Positions 49,747-53,774 of a DNA stretch of 53,774 nucleotides are shown piece after piece. Source of the stretch: an uncultured Clostridia bacterium (GTDB lineage: Bacteria > Bacillota > Clostridia > Lachnospirales > CAG-274); assembly GCA_947627855.1 (NCBI GenBank), contig CANQXR010000015.1:1-53774 (forward strand). The letters run 5' to 3'. Both the position numbers and the translations under genes were made by a program. The notes under the pieces are model-generated. The model saw only the letters and a program-made list of their open reading frames with translations. It ran no database searches and had not been told where the DNA came from. Positions within the stretch are counted from its first letter, which is position 1. The number at the start of each line of letters is the position of its first letter.

Positions 49747-51357
49747 AACACCTAATATATTAATTGCTCTTTTTAATCCGTAGCTTAAAAATGAGAATGC
49801 TAAATCAGCGGTGGCTTTCTCCTTTCCTTTCAACAGAAGATACGAGCCATCGCACCAGTGCTTTATTGTTCCAAACGGATGTTCTACTATACTCTTTCTC
49901 TTTCTGAGCTTTTCTTTATCGGGAACAAAGTGAAGGGTCAGATACTTCGTTTTTGTTTTAATAGGTTTTCCCGAGTTTTTGTTGTCGTTTTTATTGCCGC
50001 TTCTTCTTTTTATTACAATCTGATTTTCTTTAAAATCTACTGTTTTATATTTTGATTTTGTACACGGATTCGGGCATTCACGACAGGCTTTCTTATTAAA
50101 GTATCTTTTTTTACCTGCGTTGCAGGATTTTTGCCTTAATGTTTGTCCCATAGGACACATAACCGTGTTGCTTTCAATATCCCTTATAAAAAACTCTCCT
50201 TCTATAATTTCATTTGGTACTGTATAATGGTTCTCTTTATTTTCCGCTTGTTTTAGCTCTATTTTTCCTTTCAATAAGTCCGGTATCCTACCTGCCGACA
50301 AACAGGCTTCTATATCTTCCCTCTTTTTTGAAGCAAGCATTTCCGCACTTATTTCCATTTCCTCATGTCTGATTATAAATGTATACTCATTCTCTCCTTT
50401 AAATGTATGCACATTTGGTATGTCGCCATTTAACAGACATCTCAATATGTCGGAATAATTTCTGTATCCCTTGTCTGCCGTAAGCTCAATTGTATCTATA
50501 CCCAGTACCTCCTTCGCCGACTTTGCCATAGGTTCAAGTTGTCCCATATCATTACAGCTGTCTGTTACGTCAAAGTCCACAACTATATGATTCTTGCTGT
50601 CTACCGCAGTCTGTACATTAAAACAGACCTCCATCTTTCCATTGTTTTTCATAAGCTTCGCTTCGGGATCGGTAAGTGACTTCTGGGTTTTATTCTCTTC
50701 TTTCATTTCCTTAAGATATGATTCATATAAGGCTTTTCTGCTTTCCAAATCCGCTATTGCCGCTTCTATTTCTTCCTTGCTCTTTTCTCCTATCGGTTTT
50801 TCTTCTACATCATTTTCATCAAGCTCGGCAAGGTAGGATGCTATTTTTTCATCAATCCACAGTATCCTGTCACTAAGCTTTCCCTTTGTATAATTTCTTT
50901 CTTTAGAATTGACAGCCTTGAATTTGCTCCCATCTATAACTATATCTGTCTTGCCCAATAACCCCAATTTATCACATAGTTTGACAAACTCTCTGAACAC
51001 AAGCTTGATTGCCTTTGCATTCTCCTTCCTGAAGTCAGCAATACATCTGAAATCCGGTACAAGCTTTCCCAAAAGCCACATAAGCTCTATATTTCTTCTG
51101 CATTCTGTCTGAAGCTTCCTTGAGGATCGAATCTTATTAAAATAACCATACATATAAAGCTTAAGCATATCTCTCGGATCATACCCCGGCCTCCCTTCTT
51201 TAGCCGGTCTATGGCGCTGTACCCCCATACTCTCTAAATCCAGCTTTTCCACAAAAGCATCGATAACCCTAACATAACTGTCCTCACAAATATATTCCTC
51301 AACAGATGCAGGAAACAATGTAATCTGTCCCCTATTTTCACCTTTTATATATGCCAT
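49723..51357 (-). CDS. IS1182-family transposase (DDE)
   Basis: A full-length 544-residue transposase. The N-terminal DUF772-type domain begins 'GQITLFPASVEEYI' and contains 'PAKEGRPGYDPRDMLKLYMYGYFN' (split). The DDE catalytic core shows 'VIDGSKFKAVNSKERNYT' (first Asp), 'LTADKGYRNYSD' (second Asp region) and the C-terminal 'RKSIVEHPFGTIKHW' (Glu). A C-x2-C-type zinc knuckle 'CRECPNPC' lies between. The start at 51357 has GAGGTGAG upstream. No frameshift is visible, so it may be active. Confidence 0.93.
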   Translation of the reverse strand: MAYIKGENRGQITLFPASVEEYICEDSYVRVIDAFVEKLDLESMGVQRHRPAKEGRPGYDPRDMLKLYMYGYFNKIRSSRKLQTECRRNIELMWLLGKLVPDFRCIADFRKENAKAIKLVFREFVKLCDKLGLLGKTDIVIDGSKFKAVNSKERNYTKGKLSDRILWIDEKIASYLAELDENDVEEKPIGEKSKEEIEAAIADLESRKALYESYLKEMKEENKTQKSLTDPEAKLMKNNGKMEVCFNVQTAVDSKNHIVVDFDVTDSCNDMGQLEPMAKSAKEVLGIDTIELTADKGYRNYSDILRCLLNGDIPNVHTFKGENEYTFIIRHEEMEISAEMLASKKREDIEACLSAGRIPDLLKGKIELKQAENKENHYTVPNEIIEGEFFIRDIESNTVMCPMGQTLRQKSCNAGKKRYFNKKACRECPNPCTKSKYKTVDFKENQIVIKRRSGNKNDNKNSGKPIKTKTKYLTLHFVPDKEKLRKRKSIVEHPFGTIKHWCDGSYLLLKGKEKATADLAFSFLSYGLKRAINILGVKNILETI

Positions 51358-51453
51358 AATTCTCACCTCAATTCATTTCTCTTTCTATATTATACCATAT
51401 TTCTTACTATTTTTTAATAGTTTTTACTGCTTCCTGTAGTTTTCGGACAGTCT

Positions 51454-51498
51454 GCCCCGCATACCGCCCCCTCCCCCGTGGACCGCCTCGGCTAAAGC
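51454..51498 (-). repeat. Palindromic element J, fragment on the right side of the IS1182 element
   Basis: Read on the minus strand, GGCGGTCCACGGGGGAGGGGGCGG matches, in pieces, the end of a short stem, the linker and the start of a long stem. The rest is cut by the insertion sequence. Confidence 0.6.
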
Positions 51499-51514
51499 TT
51501 TTATTGATCACAAA

Positions 51515-52099
51515 TCACAATTTGCTGATTTCTTCGGCAATATAACCTTCACAGGAGCGCATTGCAAGTATGGTTCTTTCAAAAAGCAGATTCAGATCCC
51601 AGCCAAGCATTTCGGCGCCGTTTTTTATTACTTCTCTTGAGCAGCCTGCAGCAAAACTTGCTGTCTTGAATTTTTTTCTGAGGGATTTGACCTCCATATC
51701 CTGAACGCTCTTGGACGGACGCATCAGAGCCGCCGCCCATATAAGCCCCGTAAGCTCGTCAGTGGCATACAAAACCTTTTCCATTTCATGCTCAGGCTTT
51801 ATTTGAACGGTGATTCCATAGCCGTGACTGCACACCGAATGTATTATGTCGTCGCCAACACCGCCCTCCTTAAGGAGTTCGGGAGCTTTTATGCAGTGCT
51901 GATCGGGGTACTTTTCAAAATCTATGTCATGAAGAAGTCCTACTATTCCCCAATACTCTGCGTCATCGCCATAACCAAGCTCCGATGCGTACCATTTCAT
52001 TACACCCTCTACTGTGAGAGCGTGCTGTATATGAAAATGGTCTGAATTGTATTTTTTCAAAAGCTCAAATGCCTTATCCCTGCTTATATGTTCTTTCAT
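51515..52099 (-). CDS. HD-superfamily hydrolase
   Basis: A 194-residue HDIG-like protein. His in 'FHIQHALTVEG' and the HD pair in 'LLHDIDFEKYPDQH' (about 66-79), followed by 'HSVCSHGYG' and 'YATDELTGLI' (final D), give the metal-binding H..HD..D set. Such proteins hydrolyse nucleotides or phosphate esters; this subtype is widespread in Clostridia and its substrate is unknown. The ATG at 52099 follows GGAGGG. Single-gene unit. Confidence 0.87.
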   Translation of the reverse strand: MKEHISRDKAFELLKKYNSDHFHIQHALTVEGVMKWYASELGYGDDAEYWGIVGLLHDIDFEKYPDQHCIKAPELLKEGGVGDDIIHSVCSHGYGITVQIKPEHEMEKVLYATDELTGLIWAAALMRPSKSVQDMEVKSLRKKFKTASFAAGCSREVIKNGAEMLGWDLNLLFERTILAMRSCEGYIAEEISKL

Positions 52100-52249
52100 T
52101 TTAAACCCTCCGTTCAATTTTTACAATAATTATACATTTGTTTTATGCTTTAGTCAATATCGACCATAAATAACTTCAAAGCCATTTCACAAGCAACAAA
52201 ATAATTTGTACCGTTCAATTAAACAAAGTCAGACAAACATTTTACATTA

Positions 52250-52278
52250 TTTACAAAAGGGAATTAATGTGGTATATT
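52250..52278 (+). promoter_or_regulatory. Promoter of the GT2-VanZ unit
   Basis: TTTACA (52250-52255), 17 bp and TATATT (52273-52278), 34 bp before the start. Confidence 0.55.
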
Positions 52279-52311
52279 ATCAGAAATAAGCGGTATAAGA
52301 AGGGTGATTTT

Positions 52312-53202
52312 ATGAAGGCTTTGGTTATGCTGTCTTGCTATAACGGTGAGAAATATTTAAAAACACAACTTAACAGTATCTTTTCGCAGGAGGACTGTGA
52401 AATAACGGTGCTTGCCCGTGATGACGGCTCAAAGGACGGCACTGTAAAAATATTGGAAAAAAGTGGTGCAAAATATTACAGAGGAGAAAATATAGGCGCT
52501 GCAGCATCTTTTTTTGACCTTATATACAGGGCGGAGAAGGAGTATGACGCTGATATTTACGCCTTTTGTGACCAGGACGATTTCTGGTTTTCCGATAAGC
52601 TTGCGACAGCGGGAAGACTTATAATGGATAACACCGGACCTGCCATGTATTTTTCCAATCAGATAGTTACGGACGAAAGGCTTAACCCTATGTATAACAC
52701 CGGATTTTCGCCGAGGTTTACTCCCGGAGCGGCTATGGCAAAAAACTGCGCTGTGGGCTGTACGATTGTTATTAACAGGCAGATGCTTGAGCTTATTGCA
52801 AAAAGCTCTCCGAAGGGCATTTCAATGCATGATACGTGGATTTACAGAGTTGCGGCATTTACGGAATGCAGTATATGCTTTGATCCCAAACCGCACATTT
52901 TTTACAGACAGCATAGCGAAAACAGCATAGGTGACAGACATTCGGTTATATCAAGACTGAAATATTATATTTCCGCATTTTTTAAGGGAAACACATTTTC
53001 AAGAGCAGATGAAGCAAGACTTATGCTCAGATATTACAAAGATAATATAAACAGCGGCAACAAAAGGCTTTTGCGGGATATTATAAATTACAAAAAGGAT
53101 ATAAAGGCAAGACTGCGCCTTGCTTTCGGCAGCAGTCTGCGTACAGGCGATATTTTTACTGATATTATTGTTTTTTTGTCGGTTATACTGGGAGTGTTTT
53201 GA
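52312..53202 (+). CDS. Family 2 glycosyltransferase (RfbF/rhamnosyltransferase-like)
   Basis: A 296-residue GT2 enzyme with 'LSCYNGEKYLKTQLNSIFSQ', 'ARDDGSKDGT' (nucleotide site) and 'YAFCDQDDFWFSDKL' (metal DxD), a wording typical of dTDP-rhamnosyl transferases, then 'MHDTWIYRVA' (catalytic base region) and a basic C-terminal tail. AAGGGTGAT precedes the ATG at 52312; the frame upstream overlaps the promoter. It abuts the VanZ-like gene (stop TGA followed by ATATG). Confidence 0.87.
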   Translation: MKALVMLSCYNGEKYLKTQLNSIFSQEDCEITVLARDDGSKDGTVKILEKSGAKYYRGENIGAAASFFDLIYRAEKEYDADIYAFCDQDDFWFSDKLATAGRLIMDNTGPAMYFSNQIVTDERLNPMYNTGFSPRFTPGAAMAKNCAVGCTIVINRQMLELIAKSSPKGISMHDTWIYRVAAFTECSICFDPKPHIFYRQHSENSIGDRHSVISRLKYYISAFFKGNTFSRADEARLMLRYYKDNINSGNKRLLRDIINYKKDIKARLRLAFGSSLRTGDIFTDIIVFLSVILGVF

Positions 53203-53203
53203 T

Positions 53204-53674
53204 ATGTGCCATAAAAGACATTTAGTTTTGTCTGATAATCGAATCAGAATATTGCTTTTTGCAATGACTGCGGCAATGCTTATATTCATTTTTGGTATGT
53301 CCTCCATGAATGGGGAAGAATCCACCGATGTCAGCGTGGGATTGCTTGATATAATAAACAGATTACTTTATGATCTTGGGTTTGTTTGTATGCAAAGCGA
53401 TCATATTCTGAGAAAACTTGCGCATTTTGGAGAATACTTCATTCTGGGAGGATTGTACCTTTTGGACAATATGAGCCTGAGAGGCAGCTGCTGCATATGT
53501 GCGCCGTGTTTCGCAGGCGTAATTACTGCCGCTGCCGATGAACTGAGTCAGAATTTATCATATGGAAGATCGCCGAGTTGTACAGATGTTTTTATTGACA
53601 GCAGCGGAATACTTGTGGGGATATTGTTCATATTGTGCATTGTCAGAATAAAAACCAAACTGCGCAGGCAATAA
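53204..53674 (+). CDS. VanZ-like membrane protein
   Basis: A 156-residue protein with about four TM helices. The VanZ pattern is clear: 'FGMSSMNGEEST' after TM1, 'LRKLAHFGEYFILGGL', and 'AAADELSQNLSYGRSPSCTDVFIDSSGILVG' (split). VanZ-family proteins are linked to teicoplanin resistance and to surface polymers, but their biochemistry is unknown. It is co-transcribed with the GT2 gene, with a 1-nt gap. A longer frame from 53120 has no ribosome site. Confidence 0.85.
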   Translation: MCHKRHLVLSDNRIRILLFAMTAAMLIFIFGMSSMNGEESTDVSVGLLDIINRLLYDLGFVCMQSDHILRKLAHFGEYFILGGLYLLDNMSLRGSCCICAPCFAGVITAAADELSQNLSYGRSPSCTDVFIDSSGILVGILFILCIVRIKTKLRRQ

Positions 53675-53680
53675 TTTTGC

Positions 53681-53774
53681 GGGTTACCGACCCGTCTGCG
53701 CCGCCGAGGGCGGGGGAAAGCAGGGCAGCGAAAAAGAGGGGGCGGACATATGTCCGCCCCCTCTTTTTCGCTGC
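53681..53774 (+). repeat. Palindromic intergenic element K, cut by the window end
   Basis: It starts 7 nt after the VanZ stop. GACCCGTCTGCGCCGCC is followed by a long stem pairing 53725-53748 with 53751-53774 (24 bp, perfect, 2-nt loop); the right arm runs into the window edge and probably continues. Confidence 0.8.

Larger units (their letters stand above)
49641..51453 (-). mobile_element. IS1182-family insertion sequence, apparently complete
   Basis: About 1.8 kb, bounded by 14-bp inverted repeats with one mismatch: AGATTGTCCGAAAA (49641-49654) and, reverse complement, AGACTGTCCGAAAA (51440-51453). It holds a single transposase gene. Target duplications are not clear. Both flanks are parts of the palindromic repeat family. 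Confidence 0.85.

Noticed and set aside
764..53774. Palindromic elements as MITEs of the local IS1182 or IS3 elements
   Set aside because: The IS1182 repeats (AGAYTGTCCGAAAA) and the IS3 repeat (TGACCCCCAAAAG) do not occur at the element ends, and no target duplications are evident.
764..53774. Palindromes as ordinary Rho-independent terminators
   Set aside because: Stems are far longer than needed, two or three occur in a row, no T-run follows, and two lie inside operons.

Overview
The window looks like chromosomal DNA from a low-to-mid GC Bacillota of class Clostridia, probably an anaerobic gut commensal. The evidence is the WalRK two-component pair, GdpP-rplI-dnaB synteny, RecU, a 2[4Fe-4S] ferredoxin, an LPXTG adhesin with Cna-B domains, a CsaB/TagA cell-wall polysaccharide locus, strong AGGAGG ribosome sites and heavy use of AGA/AGG arginine codons. 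No rRNA, tRNA or CRISPR array was seen. The species cannot be fixed from the sequence alone.

Layout. 1-741: the 3' end of a cell-wall amidase and a remnant of a polysaccharide deacetylase. 898-3566: walK and walR (minus). 3738-5671: cca and an SDR oxidoreductase. 6057-6329: a small DUF6514-like protein. 6609-8615: transketolase. 8890-10163: an ECF sigma/anti-sigma pair. 10434-18419: a secreted two-repeat protein and a 2279-residue LPXTG adhesin. 18.4-21.9 kb: an AT-rich island with degenerate copies of the adhesin 3' end, a frameshifted UbiA-type prenyltransferase, a polytopic membrane protein and an IS3/IS150 remnant. 21.9-30.7 kb: housekeeping genes (trpS, pheA, gdpP-like, rplI, dnaB, ferredoxin, tldD, tldE). 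30.76-31.4 kb: a tandem array of about 176 bp units made from two convergent gene ends. 31.3-34.0 kb: a secreted NAGPA-domain protein. 34.7-38.0 kb: proC and two glycosyltransferases. 38.2-39.9 kb: recU and a LysR regulator. 40.2-49.5 kb: a polysaccharide operon (flippase, UDP-ManNAc dehydrogenase, two GT4 enzymes, a DUF4330 protein, O-antigen-ligase-like polymerase, CsaB, TagA), probably making a pyruvylated ManNAc-containing secondary wall polymer. 49.6-51.5 kb: an IS1182-family element. 51.5-53.7 kb: an HD hydrolase, a GT2 enzyme and a VanZ-like protein.

The most unusual feature is a family of about 11 GC-rich intergenic palindromic elements. Each has a short stem and one or two long, mostly perfect stems (up to 43 bp, loops 2-5 nt) joined by a GACCC-N-YGGGG linker, and some carry a conserved tail (AGCCAACCGGACTGCGG). 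Arm sequences differ between copies while the two arms of a copy stay complementary. Two neighbouring copies (34.1 and 34.5 kb) show four substitutions and a 4-nt indel mirrored in both arms. Most copies sit 10-30 nt from a stop codon; one separates walR from walK, and one pair brackets the IS1182 element.

A second theme is duplication of gene 3' ends. Both the adhesin and the NAGPA protein are followed by extra truncated copies of their own C-terminal coding sequence plus terminator.
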